Source: Chrysemys picta bellii (taxonomy: Eukaryota > Chordata > Testudines > Emydidae). Taken from it: DNA of 64,000 bases. The position numbers and the translations under genes were made by a program. The DNA is taken from assembly GCF_011386835.1 (NCBI RefSeq), contig NC_088797.1:97412264-97476263 (forward strand). Direction: 5' to 3'. Shown piece by piece: positions 47,328 to 59,364 of this stretch. The notes beneath the pieces are model-generated. The model saw only the letters and a list, made by a program, of their open reading frames with translations, had not been told where the DNA came from and searched no databases. The stretch's first letter is position 1; each line of letters starts with the position of its first letter.

Positions 47328-48349
47328 TTTAGTTACAAGATGGGGACGCATTGGTTAGAAGTAACGGAAGAGGAGAAGGACCTAGGGGTCCTTGTAGACC
47401 GCAGGATGACTATGAGTCGACAGTGTGACGTGGCGGTGAAAAAAGCCAATGCTGTCTTGGGATGCATTAGGCGAGGTATTTCTAGTAGGGATAAGGAGGT
47501 CCTGCTTCCGTTGTACAAGGCGCTGGTGAGACCTCATTTGGAGTACTGTGTGCAGTTCTGGTCTCCCATGTTTAAAAAAGATGAACTCAAACTGGAACGG
47601 GTGCAGAGAAGGGCCACTAGGATGATCAGAGGAATGGAAAACCTGTCGTATGAAAGGAGACTAGAGGAGCTTGGGTTGTTTAGTCTGACCAAGCGAAGGC
47701 TGAGGGGGGATATGATTGCTATCTTTAAATATATTAGAGGGATTAATACAAGGGAGGGAGATGAATTATTCCAGCTTAGTACTAACGTGGATACGAGAAC
47801 GAATGGATATAAACTGGCCGTGGGGAAGTTCAGGCTTGAAATTAGACGAAGGTTTCTGACCGTTAGAGGGGTGAAATATTGGAACGGCCTTCCGAGGGAA
47901 ACGGTGGGGGCGAGGGACTTGTCTGGCTTTAAGATTAAGTTAGATAAGTTTATGGAGGGAATGGTTTAATGGTAAAACATAGTTGTCAAGGAAAACCAAG
48001 CAATGGTAGGTAAATAGCATAATGGCTAAAAGGGGTCAGGATGGAGACTCTTGCCTATATGCTCGGGGTCTTACTGATCGCCATATTTGGGGTCGGGAAG
48101 GAATTTTCCTCCAGGGCAGATTGGCTGAGCCTCTGGAGGTTTTTCGCCTTCCTCCGCAGCATGGGGCAGGGATCTCTAGCAGGAGGGTCTCTGCCGATTG
48201 AGGTCACTAATAACAGGATTGGGGACTTCAGCAGCAGAGTCCAGGGAAGGGGCGGGGATGGTTTTATGGCCTGCAGCGTGCAGGGGGTCAGACCAGATGA
48301 TCATAATGGTCCCTTCTGACCTTAAAGTCTATGAGTCTATGAGTCTATG
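47328..48349 (+). mobile_element. CR1 LINE, 5' truncated, young
   Basis: A 1022-bp copy with an open C-terminal ORF2 fragment, a 380-bp 3' UTR and a 3' end of CTATGAGT repeats after CCCTTCTGACCTTAAAGTCT. A 5-bp duplication AACCT flanks it at 47323-47327 and 48350-48354. It is antisense to EXOC6, in the intron between exons 1 and 2. Confidence 0.93.
47341..47969 (+). CDS. CR1 ORF2 C-terminal fragment, open frame
   Basis: About 210 residues without a stop, from MGTHWLEVTEEEKDLGVLVD through CIRRGISSRDKEVLLPLYKA, RPHLEYCVQFWSP, RRATRMIRGMENLSYERRLE, LGLFSLTKRRLRGDM to LDKFMEGMV. This is the region downstream of the RT palm; the catalytic ADD motif and endonuclease are missing, so no activity is possible. 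The open frame indicates recent insertion, not function. Some upstream codons in the same frame belong to flanking DNA. Confidence 0.88.
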
Positions 48350-48354
48350 AACCT

Positions 48355-50039
48355 GTGAGGTCTACACAGCTGGAGGTGAGTAGCAGGCCCAAAGTCTCCT
48401 TCTTAAGAAGCAGGATACTCATCAGAGATGGTAAAAAGTTCCTTGGTTTCTATCTCCCTTTTCACCCAAAAAGACAATGCAGGCAGAGTGTTTAGTAAGT
48501 AAAGTGAACCATGTGTATGTGAAAAGTGATTTTAGGCTCTGGGAGTTCTAGTCTCAAAGATTCATATAGTACAGCTAAGCTTCCAATAAGAATATTAAAT
48601 TTTGGATGCTTGTTTAAATTGGACCATCAAACGTTTTGTTGTTTGCTCATCACTATCTTAAATACAAAAGTAAAACTGGCTTTCAACAGAAGATCAGTAA
48701 ACTGGAAACTAAATCTGGTCTAAATTTTGCTGGAAAACAGGACAATTTTTCACAAAAGTTTTTGTGACAATTTCCCATTGGAACCACAACTAGGAACTTC
48801 TCACTTATTACCTCTGTACTGCAAATGAGATTTAGAAACGTTTTAATTTATTTAAAAAAATAAAATAGCTCAACAAATATTCTTTCTTTCAGTACATGGA
48901 AAGACTAACTTGTGGGGCTTTAAAAAACTATAATGTACCATATGTAACTCAGCACACATTAAGAGTTTTAAAATATATATGAAAAGTTTCAAAAGCACTA
49001 TGGAACCTAGACTTTAACTTGATCTGCTAACTTCTGTGAAAAACTAAAAAATCCTTGTAGTCACTAGGATTTTACCTAGAGTTGGTTAACTCAAGTTAAG
49101 AACACACTTATTTTTCCCTAAGTGAAGACAAAGCACTAGTGTAGTCACAGTTTAATACCTCTACAATTGCATCTGCTGGTTATGTTCGACCAGCTAACAC
49201 AGTTGTACAGATGCTAAGCTGTGTCTACACTAGGAAAGAAAGTGTATTTTAAACGTGTTAAATCGTAGTGAAGAAATGACAGTTGTAGTTTTAACCCATT
49301 TGCTGGCACAGCCTAGCATAAAATACAAATTCTGGTAATCTGGACACATGTTTGGGGAGTGTCCATATTAGCTTTACAAACATGTTAATTCTTTCAAGTT
49401 AACTGGTAATCAATTAACATCAGGTTAAAAAAATCTATTCCATTCTACATTGCATTTTAAACCCGGGCCCACTCAGGTTTGAGCCCAAAGCCCCCCCATC
49501 ATCCACCCACAAATCTGTCTGACTCTGATTGGCAATCATTTAGGACCTGGGTCCTAGGACCCACCTGGGAGGGCAGGCCTGAGCCCAAGTCCCACTGACA
49601 CTTGAGTCCAAGTCTTAGTATTCAGTTCTGTGGACATACCTCAAGCCACAGACCCAAATCAGAAGGTCTGTGTAGTGCAGTATGGACATGTTAGCGCAGT
49701 TGAGAGACCCTGGTCCAGCAACTGTAAATCCAGATTTATGGTGCAGTGCAGACACTCAACTGCAGGTTTGGAAACAGAATCCACAAGCACACGCACCACA
49801 GACCCAGGTTTACAATGCAGCGTAGACATACTGTCCTCATAACCATAATATCTGAGTGCCTTCCAGTAGTGCATCAAACCACATGACTAACATCGGTCAA
49901 GTGTGGTTCGTTCTCTCTCATCCTTTCTTCAGGGGGAAAAAATATACGTGTGCAGTAAAGTTTTTTGTTTTGGTAGGGTTTTTTTATTGTTGCTGTTGGG
50001 TTGTTTTTTTATGTACAAGCTGCTATGTGTTTGTGTTAG
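48355..50039. other. Intronic DNA with scattered MITE-like ends at about 49080-49845
   Basis: Motifs of the GTGTCTACACTAGG, GTGTCCATATTAGC, GTGGACATACCTC and GCGTAGACATACTG type recur at 49221, 49358, 49631 and 49811. They look like several worn TIR elements inserted near or into each other, but I cannot pair the ends. A perfect GCTGG..CCAGC hairpin lies at 49172-49191. Confidence 0.4.
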
Positions 50040-50440
50040 TGTTAGAGAAGGCAAAGTCAAAGAAGTGTGCCTTGCACTTGGAGCAGAAGGTTTGTGAAGG
50101 TCCACAGTTCCAGTGGGAGTTCATTCCACAGTTTTAGATGAATCTGCAAGAAAGCTTTCTCCTACACAGATGACCTTTACCAGTGGAAGAAAGCATTATT
50201 GAGCCGAAGTTACACAGTTGTTGACCACAGTTCTCATCTCTGAGCTTTATGCAATCTTTTAAATATCTTGGACCCAGGCCACTGAGAACCTTGAAGATAA
50301 GAACCGAGACCTTACACTTGACTCGGTGTTCTATAGGAAGCCACTACATGGAGCAGAGGACAGGCTTGAGTAATCATGGTAATCTGTGCTGCTGAGGAGA
50401 TGCATTGTAGCATTTTGTACTAGGAGTTTCCTATGGGCTG
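50040..50440 (+). repeat. Degenerate ancient vertebrate repeat, class unknown
   Basis: CCACTGAGAACCTTGAAGAT, then AAGAACCGAGACCTTACACT, TTCTATAGGAAGCCACTACA and GCATTTTGTACTAGGAGTTT follow the order of an old reptile repeat I recall as CATTGAGGGCTTTGAAGATA-type. LINE origin is likely but not shown. Confidence 0.45.
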
Positions 50441-51001
50441 ATGGCTTCATGCGTAGATGAATGTGTGTCTAGAAGTCTAGACATACTATAGGTGTTAAGG
50501 GATGTTTCAAGTCACGCTAACTAAATCAAGTTAGCTAATTCAACTGAAAAAAGCATCTCATTTTTCTAAGGATATTCAAGGCTTAAGGGGTTCACAGGAT
50601 TGGGGCCTCAGTCACTTTTAAATAGATTTATGACTTAAACTGTAATAGTTTCCTATTCTGCTAAAATAACATATGGGGAAAGAGACACTCACTATCTATA
50701 AAATTCACACTTCACGTTGCAATTAGAAATCTGAAATTATATTTTTTGTGTTTAAAAAAAGGAATACATCTGCTGATCATTATTTTTCCAAAACACAACA
50801 TACTCTGAATTTTGAGCTGCTTTAAATGAATGTTGCTCAAATTTGTTTTAAAAAAAAGAGAAAAACAGAGAAAAATCAGAAAGAGAAGTGCAAGTGGAAA
50901 AAAGCATATTTTAAGTATCTGTATAATAAATTAGAATAATAGCTATGTCTAACTTAATTTAATAATTTTTCACAAGAACGAAATTATTTTATGTAACTTA
51001 C
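50441..51001. other. Intronic DNA next to exon 1, nothing recognised
   Basis: AT-rich; no repeat recognised. Confidence 0.4.
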
Positions 51002-51206
51002 CTGTTTCATTGCTGTTTCCCCTATTTTGTCAGAATGTTTTCGAATACTCTCTAAAAAGTCCTTGAGATCTGACATGGAAATTTCTTTAATTTCTTCACG
51101 CAGTTTTGGAAGATTTTCTATCATTATTTGGCAAAAACGATATTGGCTAACTCTAGGAAGGTACGTATTTTCTAACTGTTCCATTGTTTTTAAAGCAGAA
51201 TAATAT
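51002..51206 (-). CDS. EXOC6: EXOC6 internal exon (window exon 1)
   Basis: A 205-bp exon bounded by a TTACAG acceptor and a GTAAGT donor. It begins with the last base of an Arg codon, then reads YYSALKTMEQLENTYLP and ends KIGETAMKQ. This is the N-terminal coiled-coil rich part of Sec15, containing the block SMSDLKDFLESIRKHSDK that is nearly invariant in vertebrate EXOC6 and EXOC6B. It is the most 5' exon visible; nothing resembling the preceding exons was found between it and position 64000, so the upstream intron exceeds 12.7 kb. Confidence 0.95.
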
Positions 51207-51394
51207 CTGTAAAGAGTTTAAAAACAGGTTATAAAGACATCTTATAAATTTTAAGGAAGCGTGCTTTGTTATTTTTGCTTCTGTAAGCCATCAGAATCAT
51301 ACATATCAATATACAATATATGATTAAAGCATTTTATACTTACAAAAGAGTTAGGTTTAAAAAAAGGTCAGTCTTAGAAAGCTGTTAGTTTAGT

Positions 51395-51475
51395 TAGAAA
51401 ATCAAGGTGGGTGAGTTAATATCTTTTATTGGCCAACTTATGTTGGTGAAAGAGACAAGCTTTCTAACAAGACAA
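51395..51475 (+). repeat. Penelope-type repeat fragment
   Basis: AAGGTGGGTGAGTTAATATC, then TTTTATTGGCCAACTTATGT and TGGTGAAAGAGACAAGCTTT match the arms at 17.4 and 34.8 kb in plus orientation. Only about 80 bp remain. Confidence 0.65.
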
Positions 51476-54400
51476 TTTTTTAGTTACAAAAAGTTAGCCA
51501 AAGTGACCTGTCAATTTGAAATCCAGTCATTTTCAAAACAGTTAAAAGTACTCTTAAGTACAAAATTAGGCTCCACTGTACAAACTGTTTTGTTCAAACT
51601 AACCCCTTGTACTATTCGCAAAAGCTTGAAGAGTTGGGACCTTAATATTATAATAAAATCTAGTTAGTTCTGTTTATTTAGCTTAATTTATTGTTTCATC
51701 GCTACTAAATATATTTTTATTAATTTCTTTGATTTTATAAAATACAATGGTGAGTGCTTGGGGTGCCTACCCCATACATTTAAAATAAATCACAAAGGAT
51801 TAACTCTAAAAGTATCTGCCTCGCCATCCTTAGAGAAATAAATATATACATACACCACCTTTTTCCTTTATGAATATTCTGTTCAACAATGCACTTTTTT
51901 GCTGCAAGCCATGATTTAATACTAATTTCAGTTGCTGCTAAGTCCCCACATGAACAATAAGAAAAAATGATTGCCTATGGTAAATGCAGTGAAACGGATT
52001 ATACTCAAAGTGACAGTCAGTGTATAAAATAAACTGATAAATATACTTTTCTCTAATCTTTCAGTTACAGTTATCGTAAAGCTTCTCTCCCTGCAAACAC
52101 TGCTGTACATAACTAGCCTTATTTATGTGAATAGTCCCCCACACTGACATAAAAAGAAACTACTCATGTGAATAAAGTGTGCATGTTTGCAAGATCTGAC
52201 CTTAGATATGATTTGTAACAATAGTAGGCAAAAATTGTTCAGAAACTACTGTAATGTAAATTTTATGCTAACTGTATTCCTTTAACAGGTCAAATTTTAA
52301 AAGACAAAATTAGGATTTTTACCCATCTCACTTCATGTAAGTGGATTTATGACCTTAAAGGATTTGGGGGAGAGCAAGTTAGCCTTAGCTATCTTTTTTT
52401 TTTTTTTAAGGATATTCAGACAGCTTAACCCATTTCAACAGTCTCCCTTTTTAAAATATTACATCTTTATATGGCTCACTTATTTTTCATCAGCTATTAA
52501 TGTAGAAAAATAAATGCTTAGAAAAATAAATTGAGAATTTTTGTCATATATCAAATTAAAAGAAAAATGATTATTTCTGAAAATGCTGTACAACAACCAT
52601 AATTTGAACTCCCAAACTTGTATGCCAAGTGAGCAGTCTTATCCACAGAAATACAACTTTTTTCTTTTTTTTTTTTAAAGTAAGGACGAGCACTCGTCTA
52701 AATTTGCTATGGTCTAGGCCAACAAGTTACAATAACAAAAAATTACTCACAATGGACTTTTAAATGATGTACAGATTTTAGTATAATGTTAATTAGGAAA
52801 TCAGACTTAAAATAATAGGAAAAAAGTCATCAAATGCCTCTTTTTACGATTAGCTTGATATATCAAAATTTCACACAATTCCATGCTATCTATCCAAATT
52901 CTTCATTACACTAAGAGCCTGTAATCTGTGGAAAACTAATATACGGAGACAGAGATGCAAAATAAAAAGAGTACCAAGTAGTCAAAAAAAAATCCCCTGC
53001 ATAAAGTGGTTCTAAATTGAGGAAACAATAGAAACCCCTCAGATGCAACATGCAGTGTACGCCTTTTAGATTAAAAATAGATGGCTTTGTTCATTTTCAT
53101 TTTATTTTGTACAACATTCTGAACACATAAAGCGCTAAGTGCTTATTATTAGAACCTCTCTCTTTTCAAAAAGTTTCCAATGTGTTCTCATTAGAACCCA
53201 ACAAGTTGCCCCATACTTTCCATTCACCCCCAGTCAGACTCACAAACACCATGAACTGTTAGAACCCAAGGCGAAGCAGGATTTTAAAGTTATCGAGAGG
53301 CACAGGAAACATACAAACCATACGATATGAGACAGCCTACTATATTAGCAGGTATGATAATAAATTGTTCTGTCAACAAAAATGTTGCCAATCACTCAGC
53401 ATGGAAGCCATTTAAAATAAATTTTAAAAAAACATTTATTTTGGGCTGAATCCTGACTTCTGTAATTTAAGAGTAATGGTACAGAAACTTCCTAGTCAAG
53501 AAGGAAAAGGGGTCAAGTTTAGGTCAGGCTTAGTTAATATGTTTTCTAAATGCAATCTTTTTCTTAGCGTATATGCAAGATAACCCCTTTAGTTCAATTT
53601 TAGTTGTTTGCGTTGTAGCTTTAGCTTGTCTTTCTCCTTATAAGCCCCACACAATCAATAAGGGAACTGACTGAATGACTACATAATGGAAAATTTAACA
53701 TACACAAAGTTCTTTTAAAACATACAAAGTAAAACTGGAAAAAAAACATCTCTTTCAATTATGGTAATTTTATGTGTTAATTCAAAATAATAGTACATAA
53801 AACTTTTGTGAATACATAAGCAAAAACCACCTGAGTATTTCAGCTGTAAATTTTGGTTCTATACAAACAAATTCTCTCACTTCAAGATGGTTGAATTCAG
53901 TATAGTCAAAAGATTGGGGGGGGGGGAATTGTTCTTTCTGCACGAACACAACTGCTTTCAGTAGACTGCAAACAAAGTAGTTTCAAGTGTAAATTAGGAG
54001 CCTTTGCTTTATTGTATATTTGCCTTCTGTTTATTTTATATAAAGCAAGTAGAATGTTTTCAATAAAAAGGGTTTTTTGGTCTGTGTGTGTGTCTGGTTT
54101 TTTGTTTTTTAAAATGACAATGTCCAAGAAGGCCACATGGTGAAACTTCTAAGGAGGAATAAGTCTATAATAGCATCAAAATCATATAAAAGGTTTTTAT
54201 TTAAATTATACAAATCAGCTTATCAGAGCACAGTTAGTTCATCTGGAAGGTTTTGACGGCTGTCTCTAAGATCAAAATTAACATAATCCATTTTCAATCC
54301 ATTCTAGAGTTGCTTACTAATTATATATATAAGGTCCTGAGCGCGTGCGCACTCTCTCTCTCTATGCATACACATACACAGGACCTTGCCCCTTTAACAT

Positions 54401-55580
54401 CTGTTCTGATAAAGCACTGAAGACATAATTTGAAAGTCACCAGCAGGTTAGGATTTAAGCTACAGAGTTTTGCATATCATTTCATGGTGTTATTTATTTT
54501 AATTTTTTATCTAGAAAATATTATTTATGTATAAATGGGACACAGGAACTTTGTCATAAACATTATTAGCTCTCAGCAAATGTAATGAAATGTACAAACT
54601 GAAAGTGACTAATATAAATGAGTTAAGCAACAATTTAAACATTTTAAAATGTCCTCCTTTAAGATATAGAAGTGCATTGTTACTACCTCCTCTGAGCAAG
54701 TCTTGCAAGAATAACTTAACTAATACCCAAGTTTTGAAACTATGAGGACATAAAAATGTGAAGTAGCAATAAAAATCATATGACATAAGACAGCAGAGGG
54801 CTGATAAATCTTCCCATCAGGACCAGAAATCCATCAATAGGATTTCTTTGATCCCCACTGACACCTCCAAAATACAAAAACTTCTAATAATATAAGGAAG
54901 CAGATTTGGTGGGAAAACAAAAAGATAAAAATTATTTATATCTGAGTTCACTATCTTGTTTTGATACTGAATTGACCCCTTACAGATTGTCCAAGCCCCG
55001 TCTATAGGGTAGGGAGGCCCACCTGGGAAACACAGAGGCTGCACCACACACTTTTCTAAAAGAAGTTCAGAAAGGCATGAACCTCCTTGCTGACTAAATT
55101 ACTTCTGCGCATAAAACAATAAATGATACTAAAAATGGCATGGAGGAGTTCCATGAGAGAAATGCATAGGTGGAGTGTCAAACTGAGGGCACTGAATCTT
55201 CATCTCAAGCCATAGCTGCTGGAAATAAAGGTGCTGGGGGCACTGACACACCTCCTGGCTTGAAGTGGTTTCCATTATATACAAGGTTTACAGTTTGGTT
55301 CAATGGATCTCGGCACCCCCACTATAGAAATTGTTCCAGCGCCCCTGGCTCAAGCTCAAACTAGTAAAATAAACTAAAATTGCTAGAGAATCCAGGAAAA
55401 AAATGGAAGACATGGGGGACAGAGCAAGAAAATTTAATCTGAGGTTACTGGATCTCACTGAAGGAGATCTGCTTTTTTCATACAGTACTTCAGCAAGAAA
55501 ATCTTTGCAACAGAGCCTTCTGACCATGGATTTAAGACCGAGTTAATTGTAGCCATCTCCAAAAACCTGCTGCTAATAAT
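51476..55580. other. Intron upstream of exon 1, nothing recognised apart from simple sequence
   Basis: Poly(T) runs near 52394 and 52666, a G run near 53917, and alternating GCGCGTGCGCAC followed by CT repeats at 54340-54362. No exon matching the N-terminal part of EXOC6 was found. Confidence 0.5.
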
Positions 55581-55685
<105 letters not shown>

Positions 55686-58600
55686 TCTTAAAATTCCATG
55701 GCAAAGAAAGAAAAGCTTTAATTAGCCAGAGAAGAGGACTGAATCTATAAAAAAGGAAAAAATAATGTTCTTCTCTGACGTGTGTGTCCACTCGGAGAAG
55801 AATGCTATATATACTACTGTAAAAAGACTGAATGAGAAGAGAATATTCTTTGTTCTTTCATATCCTGCCTAACTCAGAGAACTTTATAGAAATCAAATTA
55901 AATTCTCCAGCAGTATAGTGATCTCTTGGAAAATCAAAAGGTATCTAAATAACTAACATGTGAACCTAACCGATAGCCACTGAAAGATAAGCCAGAGAAG
56001 AGGAAAAGAGCTGAACTTTTAAAAACTCATTAGTGCGTGTTTACTGTTTACTTGTTTGAAACATTAAAAAATAAGGGTGGTAAAGGATGCTATAGACAGG
56101 GAAAGAGATAGCTGCAGTATTCACATGTGTTTCAAATTTACAATTATACAATATCTTTACTTTATAAGGAAATTATAATAATTTTCTCTTCTCTAATTAA
56201 ATTCATATCATGCAGGGTCCAACAGCAATCTTTTTGCAGAATAAGAGTGTAGCTCAATACTTTTTATTTAATTAGTAAATGTTTACGTCTAGAATAGGTG
56301 TTATTTTTGTACAATTATGTAAGAGGTAAAAGTTGGCACCAGTATTATTTATTGATTCCATTACCTAGTGGGGGCTACTGATGAAACTGTAGGAGGAAAA
56401 ACAAAGCAAGCATTGAACATTAAGTTATAAAACCTAAAGATAGTTACAAAAAATAAAAAGTATATTTTTCAATGTATAAATTGGAATGATATATGATGGG
56501 GATACTAGCATTATTGCTATGGGATGTGCCATAGAGGAAGTGGCACTTAGAGGAAGATTTTTTGTATCTGTATCAAATCACTATGTGTGCACTGTCTCCC
56601 GCCCCCCTCCCCACTCCCCCCAATGCATACACGCATTATGCAACAGGGGAGGACAACTTTTTTTTTTTTTAAGTAAAACTGATATTTCTAACATAAGATA
56701 CAATTAGATCAGAGGATGCAACACCTCAAGCAGGAATTGAAAGGACTACAAATAGTGTAATGTTTAGGGGAAAGCCAAATTTTTCTCCCCCTACACCTCA
56801 GGAATGATACTGGTGATGTGTTTTTCCTCCATGGGAGTAGGGAGGAGAAAACCCCAGTATAGCATCAGGGCAATTGGCACTGACTTCAGCAGATCCAAGC
56901 CAGGACTTCCTGGAGTTGATCTACATTGTAGCAGGAGAAGCTGCATCTGCTACAGTAAAAAATTTGCAGGTCACATATTATGAGCTCTCTGTATATATCT
57001 TTCAAAATTGAGTTTGCAGCCTGGTATAGATAAATACAGAGCAGTCTCACACAGATTCTTAGGCTGTACAAATTCCCCAAATCATCACATTCAGGAGAGA
57101 AAACAAGCTAGGGAAGGAGATTCTAGGGGGAGAAGCAACCCAACATGCAGGTGGTCTACACGAGGCAGGAGACCATGCTTGCTTCCTGGACACAGATGGT
57201 CCCTCAAGAGAAGGATGAGCTAGTGAGAGGAACAGTGTTTAGGATGTTCTACATGACTCGATTCAGACTGATCTGAAGCATAGCAAGAGAGTTCTCTTTC
57301 CTCCATGGATAAATTACGGGAACATTTGCAATGACAAACATTCCTCTGTGGATAAAAGTGATTTGAACTTTCTTTCTCAGAAACTTTCCCGTTTTCTGAG
57401 TGTTGCCTAGCCCAGACTTGTAAAAGAGCTGAGACCCTGAGCTTTTCTAGGAACAAAAATGATGTACTCATTGAGATCTGTAGGACTCAAGACCATAGGT
57501 ATCAGTGTCCTCAGACTTGCAGGGTGCAAATGAGGAAGAGGGGAACAGGATGAGGGGTATAGGTCTTTTGAGAGAACTAGGAAGCTTAAGCCATCTTCCT
57601 CGGGAAGGAGGGATTGGTCTCTCAACCAAGTCAAAAAAGCTACATAGTAATGGTGGGGATTCAGAGCCATCTGTGGGCTAGTAATCTCTATTTAGTTCCT
57701 TCGGGGGAAGTAATTCAAAGAAGTTATTGTGATCATAAAGAAGGCAACGCAGATTACAAACACTGGGGTACTGCATGAAATACTTAAGGCAAAGAAGCAT
57801 ACACCACATCAATCTTGGGGAACCCAAAGTCTAGTATTTCCTTCACCTCTGACCAAACCTTTCCTCCTGGAAGACATGCTCACTTCTGAATGGGCACAAA
57901 AAGCTAACAGAATAGGGAAAAGGCATGTCCTGTCTTAAGAAAAGGCCCCAAATACTCAAAAAAATCTGTTAGAAAACTTTTAAACATTTAATCAGCTTCA
58001 AAAAATTCAAGGTGGCAGTGTCCCGTTAAGGGGGAGTAACCCTTTCCTTCAACACGTTGAAAAAAAAAATTCTTTAAGGAGATACAAATACTGTGGTTTC
58101 CTCTAAAGGGACCCACAAGTCAGAATATAACCATAACAAACTCTTTAGAAAGTTTTGATTGGTTACAAAAAGGAAGGTGAACAATCCTTAACCATGGAGC
58201 ATGCTAGAACTTTGGACAGCAAAGCACTGATTCAGAAGTACAGGTTATTACGGCCAAGGCACAGTGTGGGTTGGCAAAGACATGCACTTATGTAGGTATA
58301 CAATTTAATTCATCCTTCAAACAAAAAAATTTTTTTAAACTTTGTTTTTGGAGCAATTTTTTCTCTCATATATAGACATCTCTCAATATATAAGGAGAGG
58401 TGGAAAAAGTGTAAAATCGTATAAACTATGAAGATTTGGTAATTCATCCTTAATTTCCTAAAATCCAGTAATTTTCTGAAACCTCCCGAATAAATCTGAC
58501 AAAGGGTTAAGAGGCATGTAAAGCAGCTGTCAGAATACACAAATAGAAGCAAGCAATATGGAAAACCAAAGTTTTGGGGGGGTCATCTGGAAAGTTGCTA

Positions 58601-59251
58601 CTTTAAGATATCTACACGCATATTCTCGGTTATCATTGGCTTGAAATCACCTAAGCTTCTTTTATTGTCTAAGTGCCAAAAAATGCATCATTAAAAAAAA
58701 CAGTTAGACTTCTGGTGTTGAGTTAAGTTAAACATATCATAAACAATGACAGTGAGAAAACATAATGTTATCAGCATGTAATATTTAAACAGTTTTAAAC
58801 ATTACTTCTGAAGATATATATCACAAGTTTTTGTTTGGTGTTTTGGGGATTTTTTTTAACACAACTCCAGAAGACTTGATTCAAATTTTGAAACAATATT
58901 TGACAAAGAAACTTACTTGGCACTACTCTCCTTTCCTTTTCCTAACTCAGTGTATTGCCTATTTAGATTGTAAGCTCTTTGTATGTCCTGCCCTCGTACT
59001 AGTCTGAAAAACACCTAACTTGCTGCTGGTGGTATATAAATAACAAATACTAATTAAAAAAAAAACCTTACATAAAATGAATTTCATATTCAATATGTTC
59101 ATAGAAACTGGTTTTAAAAATGGTCAGTGCTAACAGAGAAAGAAAGCCATATGACCTGGGTACAGCTACAAAAGTAAAAAAAAATTAACGTCAAAGAGTC
59201 ACCATCTTGACTGCAACATTACTTTTGTGAAGGAAGGGAATCCCTGTAGCC
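55686..59251. other. Intronic DNA, nothing recognised
   Basis: AT-rich with poly(T)/poly(C) stretches near 56600-56672. Open frames near 57.2 and 57.5 kb show no recognisable motif. Confidence 0.45.
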
Positions 59252-59364
59252 CAGTGTTTCTTAACCTTTTCGATACCAGGCAACAGCTTGCTGCCTTCCT
59301 AAACTGTTTCAGGGAGATCTCAGGGACTGGCGCCGGTCCACAGACCAATCATTGAGAAACACTG
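59252..59364. mobile_element. Short hAT MITE
   Basis: A 113-bp element with ends CAGTGTTTCTTAACCTTTTC and, inward from the right, CAGTGTTTCTCAATGATTGG. TIR form fits hAT; the 8-bp flanks do not match cleanly, so insertion is old or the boundary is off by a base or two. Confidence 0.72.

Larger units (their letters stand above)
10363..51206 (-). other. EXOC6: EXOC6 gene body, 12 internal exons with their introns (partial gene)
   Basis: Twelve minus-strand exons join in phase without a stop and encode about 438 residues matching the Sec15 family. EXOC6 is a subunit of the octameric exocyst, which tethers secretory and recycling vesicles to the plasma membrane; Sec15 proteins bind Rab GTPases such as Rab11, and mouse Exoc6 loss disturbs transferrin recycling in red-cell precursors (established knowledge). 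The paralogue EXOC6B is less likely because exons 2, 4 and 9 carry EXOC6-type sequence such as QSFPKK followed by LPMSQSVP, and RKPHIGLTE-like text in exon 11. Intron lengths in gene order are about 5099, 2096, 5310, 98, 401, 2934, 721, 1294, 11302, 8478 and 1796 bp. Start codon, promoter, last exons and poly(A) site lie outside the window. Confidence 0.93.

Noticed and set aside
54320..54365. Alternating GCGCGTGCGCAC as a regulatory or Z-DNA site
   Set aside because: It is short, next to simple CT repeats, and has no supporting context.
58911..58955. Possible additional EXOC6 exon (donor-like CTTAC with a polypyrimidine stretch)
   Set aside because: Its translation shows no Sec15 similarity and the phase does not match exon 1.
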